DNA of 50,319 bases from the NCBI GenBank assembly GCA_945862495.1, contig CAMAYM010000005.1, positions 1-50,319 on the forward strand, given 5' to 3'. The stretch comes from Bordetella parapertussis (GTDB lineage: Bacteria > Pseudomonadota > Gammaproteobacteria > Burkholderiales > Burkholderiaceae_B). The position numbers and the translations under genes were made by a program. Of this stretch, positions 16,828 to 24,975 are shown one piece after another. How positions within the stretch are numbered: the first letter of the stretch is position 1; every line of letters begins with the position of its first letter. The notes below the pieces were generated by a model. That model saw only the letters and a list, made by a program, of their open reading frames with translations. It was not told the DNA's origin and made no database searches.

Positions 16828-17652
16828 ATGGAAGTCAAAAAATTAACCGGTACGATCGGCGCAGAGCTTTTAGGCGTTGACCTGTCAAAAGATTTGTCCG
16901 CGGTAACGATCAAGGACATTCGTCAGGCTTTGCTCGACAATCTCGTGATTTTTTTCCGTGACCAGACGCTGACGCCTGAGCAGCAGATTGCCTTCGTGGA
17001 AAAGTTTGGTCCGATCAGTACAACCCCCGTCTATCAAACTCATCCTCAATATCCTCAGATCATGCCTGTGGTGAAAGAAGTCACTGATAAAGATGTGATC
17101 GGGGACACTTGGCATACGGATGAGACTTACCATCCACAGCCACCGCTGGGCTCAGTGCTGTATGCCCGTCAGGTCCCTAAGGTGGGCGGTGATACGCTTT
17201 GGGCCAATCAGTATTTGGCTTACGAGCGTTTGTCTGATGCCATGAAAAAGCAGATTGAGGGCTTGCATGCGATCCATTCAAATGATTTTCTGAATGCCAA
17301 TGCACGGCTGCGCAATAGCACGCGCTCAACCAAACTGCGTGAAGACGTGGGTCGCATCGACAGCCGTCATCCTGTTGTCCGTACGCATGATGAAACGGGT
17401 CGTAAAAGTTTGTTTGTGAACCAGCCTTTTACATTCTGTTTTGAAGGAATGACGCGCGACGAGAGCTTGCCGTTGCTTCAATATTTATATCAGATGAGCC
17501 ATAAGCCTGAGCTGACATGTCGCTTCCGTTGGCAGCCAGGCTCGATGGCGTTTTGGGATAACCGTTGCACCATGCACTATGCCATCAATGACTACCCTGG
17601 TCAGCGTCGTGAAATGCATCGCATCACGATTCAAGGCGTGAGCCCAACATGA
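16828..17652 (+). CDS. TauD/TfdA-family Fe(II)/2-oxoglutarate dioxygenase
   Basis: A 274-residue non-haem iron dioxygenase that oxidises a substrate while decarboxylating 2-oxoglutarate. The facial triad is intact: His96 and Asp98 in DTWHTDETYHPQPP and His250 in WDNRCTMHYAINDY, with the 2-oxoglutarate arginine in REMHRITIQG. The family includes taurine, 2,4-D and alkylsulfate dioxygenases; the substrate here is not clear. ATG 16828 is chosen for GAGGAG seven bases upstream; a TTG at 16801 is unlikely. It overlaps the SDR gene by four bases (ATGA), so the two act together and are probably controlled by the divergent LysR protein. Confidence 0.92.
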   Translation: MEVKKLTGTIGAELLGVDLSKDLSAVTIKDIRQALLDNLVIFFRDQTLTPEQQIAFVEKFGPISTTPVYQTHPQYPQIMPVVKEVTDKDVIGDTWHTDETYHPQPPLGSVLYARQVPKVGGDTLWANQYLAYERLSDAMKKQIEGLHAIHSNDFLNANARLRNSTRSTKLREDVGRIDSRHPVVRTHDETGRKSLFVNQPFTFCFEGMTRDESLPLLQYLYQMSHKPELTCRFRWQPGSMAFWDNRCTMHYAINDYPGQRREMHRITIQGVSPT

Positions 17653-18386
17653 GTGCTGGACGCTTCTCAGGAACAGTGACGCTGATCACGGGCGCGAGCA
17701 AAGGGATTGGGCTCGCGACTGCCCAGCGGATCGCGAAAGACGGCGGCACTGTGATTGGTATCGCGCGATCTGCCGAGGGAGTGAATTTTCCTGGTCCATT
17801 TTTTACGGCCGATCTCATCTCGGAGTCAGAGACTGCGCAGGTGTTGACACAGATCACTGAGCAGTTTGAGATTGATCACTTGGTCAATAATGCAGGTAAG
17901 ACCACGTCGAGTTTGTTGACGCAAACAACGTCCAAAGAGTTTGAAGAAATATTGCAGATCAATATGCGTGCACCGATGCAGTGTTTGCAGGCATGTTTGC
18001 CTGCCATGGTGCGCAAGGGGCGTGGACGTGTCGTCAATATTTCAAGTCGTGCCGCGCTGGGGATGGTGAAAAGAACTGCCTATGCAGGCGCCAAGAGTGG
18101 TTTGATCGGCATGACGCGCACATGGGCGTTAGAGTTAGGCGCACAGGGCATTACCGTTAATGCGGTCGCACCAGGTCCAGTCGCAACAGAGCTGTATTTG
18201 AAAAACAATCCGATGTCGCCTGAGGCGCGGGAGGCCTTTGCCTCGCGTATTCCGCTTAAGCGGGTGGGAACACCCGAGGAAATCGCTGGCGCGATTACGT
18301 ACTTCTTGTCCGATGATGCGAGCTTTGTGACTGGACAAGTGCTGTATGTATGTGGAGGCCTATCGGTAGGTGCGACGCCTGTTTAA
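17649..18386 (+). CDS. SDR-family oxidoreductase (dioxygenase partner)
   Basis: A 245-residue classical short-chain dehydrogenase. The cofactor motif TGASKGIG, the structural NNAG, and the catalytic Ser-Tyr-Lys (ISSRAALGMVKRTAYAGAKSG) are complete. The end motif FVTGQVLYVCGGLSVG is unusual and is shared, along with MTRTWALELG and GPVATELYLKNNP, with the SDR at 36616-37344, so the two are paralogs. Translation is coupled to the dioxygenase through an ATGA overlap. It probably oxidises or reduces the product of the dioxygenase reaction; direction and substrate are unknown. Confidence 0.93.
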   Translation: MSAGRFSGTVTLITGASKGIGLATAQRIAKDGGTVIGIARSAEGVNFPGPFFTADLISESETAQVLTQITEQFEIDHLVNNAGKTTSSLLTQTTSKEFEEILQINMRAPMQCLQACLPAMVRKGRGRVVNISSRAALGMVKRTAYAGAKSGLIGMTRTWALELGAQGITVNAVAPGPVATELYLKNNPMSPEAREAFASRIPLKRVGTPEEIAGAITYFLSDDASFVTGQVLYVCGGLSVGATPV

Positions 18387-18415
18387 ATTATAAGTTTTGT
18401 TTCATGATAAATAGA

Positions 18416-18451
18416 AAAGGGCCTGTCTTGAATTTGCAAGACAGGCCCTTT
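18416..18451. terminator. Bidirectional terminator between SDR and Bug genes
   Basis: A perfect 15-base inverted repeat: AAAGGGCCTGTCTTG (18416-18430) and CAAGACAGGCCCTTT (18437-18451) with a six-base loop. A runs on one side and T runs on the other let it work for both converging genes. Confidence 0.93.
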
Positions 18452-18477
18452 ATTCATACTTGTTACTGAAGTAAAAA

Positions 18478-19458
18478 TTACTCTTGTTTGATGCCCGATT
18501 TTTTGATCACGGCAGACCACTTGCTCACTTCGTCTTGGGTCAGCTTGCCCAGTTGAGCTGGTGTGTTGGGTGCAGCGGGTAATTCAAAGCCACCACCTTG
18601 GTAGGCCTTTTTGACCTCTTCGGTTGCCAGGGCTTTGTTGATTTCTTTGTTCAGCATATTGATGATTGCTGGTGGAGTGTCTTTTGGTGCATACACAGCG
18701 AACCATGCTGAGACATCAAAGCCAGGAACACCTGTGTCATTGATTGTTGGAACGCCTGGCGCAAAGGGTGTTTCTTTGGCAGAAGTCACAGCCAGCGCAC
18801 GCAGCTTGTCAGAACGCACTTGACCAATGGCTGAGGGCAAGTTGTCAAACATGGAATCCACCTGGCCACCGACTAAGTCGATGATTGCCGGACCACTACC
18901 CTTGTAGGGAACGTGTAAAAGATCAATGCCGGCTTGAATCTTAAAGAGTTCGCATGACAGGTGAATGGATGAGCCAGAGCCCGAAGAGGCGCAAGACACT
19001 TTACCTGGATTTGCTTTGGCATAGGCAATGAATTCTTTGACGTTTTTAACGGGAAGCTTTGGGTTCACGACCAGGATATTGACAATCGTGGTGAGCGTCG
19101 CAACAGGTGCGAAGTCAGTCAGTACGTTGAAATTAAGTTTCTTGTACAAAGACTGGTTAATGGTGTTGGAAACTGAGCCAACATAAAGTGTGTAGCCGTC
19201 TGGCTTGGCTTTCGTCACGCCCTCGGCGCCGATGTTGCTGTTGGCACCTGCTTTGTTTTCAACAACAAAAGTTTGTTTGGTTTGTTCTGTGAGTGCTTTT
19301 GCAATGATGCGTGCTACGCGGTCTGTTGCACCACCAGGGGCAAAGCCAACCACAAGCGTCACGGGCTTATTTGGATAAGTCGGGGCCTGAGCATGCGCAG
19401 CGCCAGCAGACAAGATAAACGTTGCCGCAATGGCACTCGCTAAAGGTAAGAATTTCAT
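18478..19458 (-). CDS. Bug/TctC-family periplasmic solute-binding protein (2 of 8)
   Basis: A 326-residue Bug protein. The signal peptide MKFLPLASAIAATFILSAG ends near AHAQ, then the mature protein begins YPNKPVTLVVGFAPGGATD. The family motifs FVVENKAGANSNIGAEGV and KPDGYTLYVG are followed by LLHVPYKGSGPAIIDLVGG. ATG 19458 has GGAGA upstream on the coding strand, better than the upstream in-frame start at 19473. The gene is terminated by the shared hairpin at 18416-18451. A direct repeat about 140 bases upstream (19598-19632) may be its operator. The downstream end of the amidohydrolase gene at 19685 is on the same strand, so the two could be co-expressed. Confidence 0.93.
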   Translation of the reverse strand: MKFLPLASAIAATFILSAGAAHAQAPTYPNKPVTLVVGFAPGGATDRVARIIAKALTEQTKQTFVVENKAGANSNIGAEGVTKAKPDGYTLYVGSVSNTINQSLYKKLNFNVLTDFAPVATLTTIVNILVVNPKLPVKNVKEFIAYAKANPGKVSCASSGSGSSIHLSCELFKIQAGIDLLHVPYKGSGPAIIDLVGGQVDSMFDNLPSAIGQVRSDKLRALAVTSAKETPFAPGVPTINDTGVPGFDVSAWFAVYAPKDTPPAIINMLNKEINKALATEEVKKAYQGGGFELPAAPNTPAQLGKLTQDEVSKWSAVIKKSGIKQE

Positions 19459-19597
19459 AAAGGTCTCCAACAATGAATTGAACCAGAGCTGCTTAGGACA
19501 GCCAGGTCGATCGACAACAAGCCGCTCATCCTAACCGCTTTTGATGCGCTAAGCATTTGTAGTTTACCCTGTGACGTTCGCGCGACCACATATTCTG

Positions 19598-19632
19598 CTA
19601 ATTGACGTTAAATCGTCATCTAATTGACGCTA
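19598..19632. promoter_or_regulatory. Direct repeat, candidate operator upstream of Bug gene 2
   Basis: CTAATTGACGTTA (19598-19610) recurs as CTAATTGACGCTA (19620-19632), 22 bases apart start to start, about two helical turns. A partial third copy CTAATTCACTA lies at 19649-19659. The phasing suggests tandem binding by a regulator acting on the gene starting at 19458. The rest of the 226-base gap shows nothing else I recognise. Confidence 0.45.
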
Positions 19633-19684
19633 ATGCTTGCATTTTTGACTAATTCACTATTTGCCGCAGTTTGAGTGAAATTTT

Positions 19685-20581
19685 TTAAAAGTCGTATAGC
19701 TGTGCCGCGTTGTCTACGAGCACTTTTTTGATGGTCAGAGGATCGCCGGCCCATTTGGCAATGCGCGTTAACGCGGCAAAGTCATCTTCGGGTCTAGCGT
19801 GTTCGATCACATTAGGATCTCGTTTGACACCTTTGGGAGGCATGGGATGTGGCCAGTCCGTCCCCCACAGCATGCGGTCGGGATTGGCGTCAATGAGCGT
19901 GCGCGCAAAAGGCTCGCCATCCGGATAGCCTGGAAGCTCTGAAATACGGTAAGGCGCAGAGAGCTTGACGTAAACCTTGCCAGACTGAACAAGCGTGCAT
20001 AACGCATCAAAGCCGGGTTGTGTCAGTGGCTTGCTCGCATCAAGTGTGCCAAAGTGATCGACGACTAGGGTGGTAGGTAGCTGACGAATGGTGTCTTGCA
20101 TACCTGCAATCACATCGAGATTGGTGTAGACCTGAACGTGCCAGCCAAGAGGAGCGACTTGCTCGGCAGCTGCATTGAGTTGGCGCGCAGCAGAAGCGGG
20201 GTCGTTGTGTCCATGCGTTTCAAGGTTCACACGGACGCCTCTCACGCCAGCCGCATGAAATTTTTTCAAGGTGTCGAGAGAAAAGCTTTCATCGATCACC
20301 GCAACGCCTCGTCCGCGAGCCGGACCCCAAGACTCGAGTGCATACAGCATGCTTGAGTTATCTGTGCCATAGGGGCTGGGGTGTGCGAGCACCACGCGGT
20401 CAACTCCCATGGCGGCGTGCAGGGCATCGAGCGCCTCAAGTGTCGCAACAGCCGGTGTGTAATTGCGCTTTGCAGTAAAAGGGAATTGTTCCGCAGGGGG
20501 GAAAATATGGGTGTGGCAATCGCAGATGCCTGCTAAGCCGAGTGGTTTGAAATCGGCGGGTATTGTGATAGATGGTTGCAT
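19685..20581 (-). CDS. TIM-barrel amidohydrolase (2-pyrone-4,6-dicarboxylate lactonase-like)
   Basis: A 298-residue amidohydrolase-superfamily protein. It has the opening CDCHTHIFPPAEQFPF with the HxH metal motif, DHFGTLDASKPL, and the late GTDWPHPMPP aspartate, the pattern of LigI-type lactonases and related decarboxylases. LigI hydrolyses the lactone of 2-pyrone-4,6-dicarboxylate in aromatic catabolism; here the substrate is unproven but likely a lactone or cyclic carboxylate. I chose ATG 20581; an in-frame TTG at 20611 would add ten residues, and neither has a strong ribosome site. It lies upstream of a Bug gene on the same strand, which often mark such catabolic clusters. Confidence 0.85.
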   Translation of the reverse strand: MQPSITIPADFKPLGLAGICDCHTHIFPPAEQFPFTAKRNYTPAVATLEALDALHAAMGVDRVVLAHPSPYGTDNSSMLYALESWGPARGRGVAVIDESFSLDTLKKFHAAGVRGVRVNLETHGHNDPASAARQLNAAAEQVAPLGWHVQVYTNLDVIAGMQDTIRQLPTTLVVDHFGTLDASKPLTQPGFDALCTLVQSGKVYVKLSAPYRISELPGYPDGEPFARTLIDANPDRMLWGTDWPHPMPPKGVKRDPNVIEHARPEDDFAALTRIAKWAGDPLTIKKVLVDNAAQLYDF

Positions 20582-20683
20582 GTCGGAAGGTATGCTTGAA
20601 AGTATCGACAATTAATACTAACCACAAAACGACGCGAAGTCGACGCCGCTACAGAAAAACGCATCACAGTCTTGGAGATAACG

Positions 20684-20844
20684 ATGGGTGAAATAAAAAA
20701 CTTAGGATTAATTGGTTTGGGTGTGATGGGCGAGCCGATAGACTGTTGGAAAACTGTCGAGCAGGTCAGATCGTGGTTGATCTCAGCACATCGCCCGTCG
20801 CGCTTACACGGGAGTTGTATGAAAAATTTAAAGCGAAGGTCTGA
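20684..20844 (+). pseudogene. Remnant of a 3-hydroxyisobutyrate dehydrogenase-type gene
   Basis: After a good ribosome site (TTGGAGATAACG) an ATG at 20684 starts MGEIKNLGLIGLGVMGEP, the NAD-binding beginning of the beta-hydroxyacid dehydrogenase family. About 50 bases in, the family sequence jumps and continues in another frame as LLENCRAGQIVVDLST, then SPVALTRELYEKFKAKV and TGA at 20842-20844. Intact family members have some 60-70 residues between these two motifs and about 200 after them. So an internal deletion with frameshift and loss of the 3' part has destroyed the gene. Its last base abuts the stop codon of the opposing GTPase gene at 20845. Confidence 0.75.
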
Positions 20845-22215
20845 TTAAGACAGTCCCCGCGCAAGCATCTCAATGGCGCGCTGGCGTGCGGGACTGTCGT
20901 TGAAATCATCGCCAATAGATGACCAATCGGGATGCGCACGTGCAAGCGTCATAATTTTGGTCAGCGTTGGATTTTCAAGTGAAAGATGGGGCGCATGCTC
21001 AAGGCGTAGTGGGGTGAGTGCAGCATGTCCACGATGCTCAAGGCGATTGAGTAGCTGAATTTGTCTAAGGGCCATTATTTGCAAGATGGACTGATCGACG
21101 GTGAGTTCTCTGAAGCCACGCATTTTGCCGAGCACTCTGTCGCCCCATCGGTCGATGGCCTTCCATGCGCCACCGGCAATCGCGCCGATCGCCATACCCG
21201 TTCCGAGGCTGAGTCCCGCGCTCAATACATCAACGGTTGCGCCTGCGGCAGCACCTGCCGCAATCCCCATGCTGACGTGTACGCCAAAGTGTTGGAGTGC
21301 TTGAGGGCTGAACAGATCAAGTTCCCAACGACCTTCGTTTAGAGGCAGGGGGCTAGACAAATAGTCATCTCGACGAAACTGGAACAAACTCAATAGCGCA
21401 TTGACACAAGCCTGCTCGCGTTCACGCACACGACTTTGTTGAAGTGCAATTTTTTTGGCGAGAGTGTCTGTTTCAATCGAAGTCCGTATTCTGAGCGCGG
21501 CAACGTCAAGGAGCATACTGGCAATCAAGTTGATAGACGATGCGTGTCTTGCCTCGCGTTGTCTGGATGCCTGATGTTGCAGCTCAAACAATGTGTGCTG
21601 ATAGGGAGAAAGTAAAAGCGATAGGGTCTGGTAAAGCTTTTCTTCACCATCCAGTGGAGGACTCATACTGTCGAACGCCAAGGACGAATGTAGGCCGACA
21701 CGTGCGAGCGCGTCGCGCCACTCCTGAGTGCGTGCAGTATCGCTGGCGACAAAATTTAAAATCGGTAAAAGTGGTCTGGCGCAACTCGACAGAATCGCGA
21801 GTTCATCCCGATGCTTGGCAAGAACAGGTTCACGCACATCAACGACATAGAGGCCGGCATGACAACTCAGCAACTTGTGAAGAACACGCGCTTCTTGTTC
21901 ATAAAGAGTTGAGGCTTCTGGACTTTCTAAAAAGAGTCGGATGCGATCGGGGCCGTCTAAGCGCTGAGAATGACTCGATAGTTGTTCAAGGTAATCCAGT
22001 AGGCCAATACTGTCTTCAATGCCAGGTGTATCAAACAGCAATAGTGCTGTTTGAGTACCGAGCATGATATGCGCACCTTGTACTTGTCGGGTCGTGCCAG
22101 GCATATCCTCGACTTCACCGAAGTTGACGTCACGTATCAGCGTACGAAGCAAGGATGTTTTACCAACGTTGGTGTGACCCACGACGGCTATTTGCAAAGT
22201 GGGTTGATCAGTCAT
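20845..22215 (-). CDS. GTPase with C-terminal DUF3482 domain
   Basis: A 456-residue P-loop GTPase. Walker A is GHTNVGKTSLL near residue 13, the switch region contains MPGTTRQVQG, and G3 is LLFDTPGIED. The usual G4 NKxD is replaced by ILNFVASD, so guanine specificity is uncertain. The C-terminal part matches DUF3482, with a glycine/alanine-rich hydrophobic hairpin (AAGATVDVLSAGLSLGTGMA) that could insert in membrane. It overlaps the DUF2868 gene by eight bases and follows an MFS gene in the same operon. DUF2868 and DUF3482 proteins are commonly neighbours in betaproteobacteria; their joint function is unknown. Confidence 0.9.
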   Translation of the reverse strand: MTDQPTLQIAVVGHTNVGKTSLLRTLIRDVNFGEVEDMPGTTRQVQGAHIMLGTQTALLLFDTPGIEDSIGLLDYLEQLSSHSQRLDGPDRIRLFLESPEASTLYEQEARVLHKLLSCHAGLYVVDVREPVLAKHRDELAILSSCARPLLPILNFVASDTARTQEWRDALARVGLHSSLAFDSMSPPLDGEEKLYQTLSLLLSPYQHTLFELQHQASRQREARHASSINLIASMLLDVAALRIRTSIETDTLAKKIALQQSRVREREQACVNALLSLFQFRRDDYLSSPLPLNEGRWELDLFSPQALQHFGVHVSMGIAAGAAAGATVDVLSAGLSLGTGMAIGAIAGGAWKAIDRWGDRVLGKMRGFRELTVDQSILQIMALRQIQLLNRLEHRGHAALTPLRLEHAPHLSLENPTLTKIMTLARAHPDWSSIGDDFNDSPARQRAIEMLARGLS

Positions 22216-23608
22216 GGTGACGCTCTAACCATTGCATCACGCTAGCCGTATCATTGCGGATATTTAATTTGATCTCCGGAAGATCGCGAAGCTGAGAAAG
22301 CCATGCTGGGGTGTGTGCGTGTGAGTCTTGATTATGCCGAAGCCACACCAAGGTCCTTTTTGCGCATTCAGAAAGGTCGCGAATCAGGCGAAGTGTGCCC
22401 CGGTCTGGTGAGTGTCGAGCATCACAAACAAGCACGAGATTGTTAGGACGGACTTGCGCCAATTTTCTCAAGATTTTTTGGCGTGATTCACGCGAATCGA
22501 TAGGACCGACGCAAGCGACGATTGAACCGATTCCTTCTGGAGGCCAGAGATCCTTTGGATCGGGTTCGATCGCAACCAAGAGGTGCTCTGTTGAGTGTGC
22601 CTCGCCTGCGTAGGGAGGGTGGTCATTCCCTATGTCAAAAATCGATGGAGGTGGTGCAGTGTCATCAGCATGACGAGTAAAGGAGGGGATGCGGTTTAAA
22701 ACCGCAACATAATAAGGTGACAAGAGGTCTGGCTTGATATGCGCACGGCGTCTGACAACTATCAAACCACATACAAGCGATAAGACAAATCTAGGTAAAA
22801 CGCCATAGATGACGAGACAACCTAAAAGCCATCCTGACCAGAGCCTTCGCGCGATTTCCGCATCGTGTTGATAAACTAAAGTACTTGTACGAACGATGTC
22901 AGAGTCCGGCACGGTAAAACCAAACCATTGTGGGATCACGGCTAACCATCCGACCCAGTTTACAAATACATCTGGAGACAAGACCGTGGTTTCCCACACA
23001 AAATCATACTGGCGTGTCGATAGCGCAAAGAGTGTTGCACCTGTGGCTGCCAGTAAGAGCGTCATCCAGATCAGATGTGTTCCCGTGCTTAAGAGCCACC
23101 GGGTGGCGCGCGCTTGATGCCATACGCTCCACCAGGCCTGCACGGCCAGACCCATATCGGGACCGCGCACCAATTTGCGGGTCAACCAGGGCCAGAGTTG
23201 CGCCAGACGTCCACCCGTCGCTGTGGGTGATAGCAGCGTGACACACCAGATAATGAGAGAGAGGAGGTTTAGACCCAAGAGTGAAAGTAGGGCCCAGACA
23301 ATATTGACGGGTTGAGTGCCATTTCCGAGTGTGGCAAAGGCACTGCTGGCGCCAGTGAGGATCGCCAAGCCCAAGATGACAAAGAAGGCCAGCCAACCTG
23401 CCGCGCTCAGCTTTGTAATCGAAGTCGTCAGGCCGCTTGCTTGGCTTAGCTCATTGGCGCGTCGGATGATTTTAGCGATGGGGGTATATTCATTTTGGGC
23501 GAGAAGCCTTGCCTTGCTATCGTCTTGTGGACCCCACTGACTCTCCCTTAGATGGATCGCTTCGCAGAGCCAAGCTTGTTTGAATGAAACCTTGGTGTGC
23601 TTATCCAT
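22208..23608 (-). CDS. DUF2868 membrane protein
   Basis: A 466-residue inner-membrane protein of the DUF2868 family. Four hydrophobic stretches are visible: WLAFFVILGLAILTGASSAF, the following IVWALLSLLGLNLLSLIIW, HLIWMTLLLAATGATLFAL and LLGCLVIYGVLPRFVLSLV. The C-terminal 170 residues appear cytoplasmic and include LVAIEPDPKDLWPPEG and NNLVLVCDARHSPDRGTLRL. ATG 23608 lies two bases after the MFS stop, and its own stop overlaps the GTPase start, so the three are translated as a unit. The function is unknown; it may anchor the GTPase at the membrane (inference). Confidence 0.87.
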   Translation of the reverse strand: MDKHTKVSFKQAWLCEAIHLRESQWGPQDDSKARLLAQNEYTPIAKIIRRANELSQASGLTTSITKLSAAGWLAFFVILGLAILTGASSAFATLGNGTQPVNIVWALLSLLGLNLLSLIIWCVTLLSPTATGGRLAQLWPWLTRKLVRGPDMGLAVQAWWSVWHQARATRWLLSTGTHLIWMTLLLAATGATLFALSTRQYDFVWETTVLSPDVFVNWVGWLAVIPQWFGFTVPDSDIVRTSTLVYQHDAEIARRLWSGWLLGCLVIYGVLPRFVLSLVCGLIVVRRRAHIKPDLLSPYYVAVLNRIPSFTRHADDTAPPPSIFDIGNDHPPYAGEAHSTEHLLVAIEPDPKDLWPPEGIGSIVACVGPIDSRESRQKILRKLAQVRPNNLVLVCDARHSPDRGTLRLIRDLSECAKRTLVWLRHNQDSHAHTPAWLSQLRDLPEIKLNIRNDTASVMQWLERHHD

Positions 23609-23610
23609 TG

Positions 23611-24792
23611 CTAGACTTCAGTTTTTCTCTGGCGGATTAGCGCAATTCCTACGAATAAGGCCGGTAAGGAACAGACGATAAAACCGATGCCGTAGTTGTT
23701 GGTCATACCAAGTAAAAGAGAAAAGATTGTCGGGGCGGTGAGGGCGCCGACTTGCCCAAATGACAAGACGCCACCTGTGACCGCACCGCGTGCACCCTCT
23801 GGCGCGGCACGCGCTGCTTCAGCCAGCAACACACCGTGCCATGACAGTGCAGTCGCGCTGATCAAGGTCGCCACGACACCTACGATAATGGTGGGCCATC
23901 CCTCGGAACAAATACTCAGGAGCACCATACTAATGGCCATACCAATCGCGAGTGCAGCCATCATGGTGCGTGGGTGCACATAAGTACTGCCGAGCAAGCC
24001 CCAGATAATACGACCTGGGACGGCGACTGCGACGGCGATTGAAAAGATGAATCCTGCAGCAACTAAGGTGTATCCCATCGTCGTGAGGTAGACGACAAAA
24101 TAGACGGTGAAAATTGTTTGTGCGGCATTGAATGCAAAGCATCCAAAAGAGAGATTTCTTAATGCTCTTGTCCCTAAAACGGCACGAAAAGTATTTCCAA
24201 AATCGGAAAAATGAAATTCACGGGTGGGATCTCGATCATCATCAAATTTTTTGACCAAAGGTTGCAGCATGAATGTAAATGCAATACATGTCAGAGCAGT
24301 AATGAGCATGGTGTAGCGCCAGCTTGACCATTCTGTGAGTTGCGGTCCCAAGATTCCTGCTAGGAGTAAACCTGCAGGCACAGCAGTTTGTTTAATTGAA
24401 AAAATTAAAGGTAAATATCGGGGGGGTGAGCACCGCCCCAGTAAGTGAGAGCTCGAGGGTGTTGAAACCGCTGCACCGCCACCGCTTAAAATGGCCGAAA
24501 GTACGAGCGCAACAGGATGCCCGATCGTGGCTAAGGCCATCCCTAATCCAAGTAGCACAAGTGCGAATTGACTCATGCGCATCGCGCCAAATCGAATGAT
24601 GAAACTGCCGCAGCCGAGCTGAGTGGAAAGCGCCGCGCCTGCCGCAATTGAAAAATACACACCAATCCAAGCCGAATCGATCATGAGATCCGCAATGATG
24701 GCGGGTGCGATCACAGCCGGTAATGCACGACCAATGGCTGCGAAGGTTTGTTGCAAGAACGTTGCCACTAGGGCAAGTAGGATGTGATTCAC
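23611..24792 (-). CDS. MFS transporter
   Basis: A 393-residue major facilitator protein with 12 hydrophobic segments, normal for the superfamily. Features include ALPAVIAPAIIADLMIDSAW in the first loop region, an LGRCSPPRYLPLIFSIKQ loop before helix 5, and GVLSFGQVGALTAPTIFSL in the second half. It starts at GTG 24792. It is the first gene of the operon with DUF2868 and the DUF3482 GTPase, spaced by two bases and an overlap, an association that could be functional or only positional. The substrate cannot be predicted. Confidence 0.88.
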   Translation of the reverse strand: MNHILLALVATFLQQTFAAIGRALPAVIAPAIIADLMIDSAWIGVYFSIAAGAALSTQLGCGSFIIRFGAMRMSQFALVLLGLGMALATIGHPVALVLSAILSGGGAAVSTPSSSHLLGRCSPPRYLPLIFSIKQTAVPAGLLLAGILGPQLTEWSSWRYTMLITALTCIAFTFMLQPLVKKFDDDRDPTREFHFSDFGNTFRAVLGTRALRNLSFGCFAFNAAQTIFTVYFVVYLTTMGYTLVAAGFIFSIAVAVAVPGRIIWGLLGSTYVHPRTMMAALAIGMAISMVLLSICSEGWPTIIVGVVATLISATALSWHGVLLAEAARAAPEGARGAVTGGVLSFGQVGALTAPTIFSLLLGMTNNYGIGFIVCSLPALFVGIALIRQRKTEV

Positions 24793-24936
24793 AAGTGAGC
24801 GTTAACAGTGATCTAAAAACAAGATAAAAGAACAATGAGTATTGCGATGCACCATGAATGCAGTCCACAGCCTTAGGATAGCGTATGTGGTAAAGATCTG
24901 TTGACCTCAGTCAGATAGGTTGCCAAAATTAAAACA

Positions 24937-24958
24937 ATCAATGTAATTTAACATTGAT
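24937..24958. promoter_or_regulatory. Perfect inverted repeat ahead of the DUF805 gene
   Basis: ATCAATGT (24937-24944) and ACATTGAT (24951-24958) flank AATTTA. The repeat ends 17 bases before the ATG of the DUF805 gene, just upstream of its GGGAG ribosome site, where a repressor could block transcription. It is too AT-rich for a strong RNA hairpin. Confidence 0.45.
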
Positions 24959-24975
24959 GCATTGGGAGCGCTTTC

